From Firmicutes bacterium CAG:646 (lineage in GTDB: Bacteria > Bacillota > Clostridia > Lachnospirales > Lachnospiraceae): a stretch of 5,415 nt of DNA. The DNA is taken from assembly GCA_000432335.1 (NCBI GenBank), contig HF995395.1, positions 74,279 to 79,693 on the forward strand. The letters run 5' to 3'. A program made the position numbers and the translations under genes. This document shows, in pieces, positions 5,303 to 5,415 of the stretch. Every line of letters begins with the position of its first letter. Position 1 is the stretch's first letter. The notes under the pieces are model-generated. The model saw only the letters and a program-made list of their open reading frames with translations. It searched no databases and was not told the origin of the DNA.

Positions 5303-5415
5303 TTATTTTCCCTCCTTTAAAAATCCAATAGCGCGAAGCTCCGGCTTTGCGTAGGTTTCCAGAGCCATGATGATCATACAGGTGATCAGACCTTCGATGA
5401 CTGCCAAAGGTACCT
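5303..5415 (-). CDS. cbiM: Cobalt ECF transporter substrate-binding protein CbiM, C-terminal end (partial)
   Basis: Only the last 37 codons are in the window, and the gene continues beyond its right edge. The minus-strand translation VPLAVIEGLITCMIIMALE followed by TYAKPELRAIGFLKEGK matches the end of CbiM, with the characteristic PLAVIEGL motif leading into the last membrane helix. CbiM is the multi-helix Co2+-binding component of the CbiMNQO transporter. The stop TAA (5305-5303) is one base before the cbiN ATG. Gene order and spacing agree with a cbiM-cbiN-cbiQ-cbiO operon. A cobalamin riboswitch, often found before cbiM, would lie outside the window and cannot be assessed. Confidence 0.85.
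   Translation of the reverse strand, partial: VPLAVIEGLITCMIIMALETYAKPELRAIGFLKEGK

Overview
The window comes from the chromosome of a Gram-positive anaerobe of the Clostridia, most likely Lachnospiraceae. I infer this from strong AGGAGG-type ribosome binding sites, moderate GC content, anaerobic-type cobalamin genes and a Phd/YefM-Txe module typical of gut Firmicutes. The genus cannot be read from the sequence. Two convergent cobalamin (vitamin B12) gene sets face each other across a short AT-rich island.

Left part (1-1937, + strand): the C-terminal end of cobyric acid synthase (cobQ/cbiP), then precorrin-8X/cobalt-precorrin-8 methylmutase (cbiC/cobH), then a compact metal-dependent amidohydrolase of unknown substrate. 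The genes are packed with a 1-base gap and a stop/start overlap, so they form one operon. It ends at a Rho-independent terminator at about 1960-2005.

Middle (about 2006-2527): a near-consensus sigma-A promoter (TTGACA, 16 bases, TATAAT), three TACGA motifs spaced exactly 12 bp apart, a shortened Phd/YefM antitoxin gene, and an internal fragment of its Txe/YoeB-type toxin. The toxin lacks both ends. This looks like a decayed toxin-antitoxin module inserted between the two cobalamin operons. A hairpin with a T run on the minus strand (2447-2509) ends the right-hand operon.

Right part (2528-5415, - strand): a cobalt ECF transporter operon in the order cbiM (C-terminal end only), cbiN, cbiQ, cbiO. 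The CbiO ATPase is continuous in frame with a complete CbiK sirohydrochlorin cobaltochelatase, giving one 555-residue polypeptide. The old cbiK ribosome binding site and ATG are still present inside the fused gene. The operon therefore imports Co2+ (CbiMNQO) and inserts it into sirohydrochlorin (CbiK). The left operon carries out later steps: ring methyl migration by CbiC and side-chain amidation by CobQ.

The most notable points are the CbiO-CbiK fusion with a retained internal start, the minimal-barrel amidohydrolase embedded in the cobalamin operon, and the deletion-scarred toxin-antitoxin remnant with its 12-bp repeat array.
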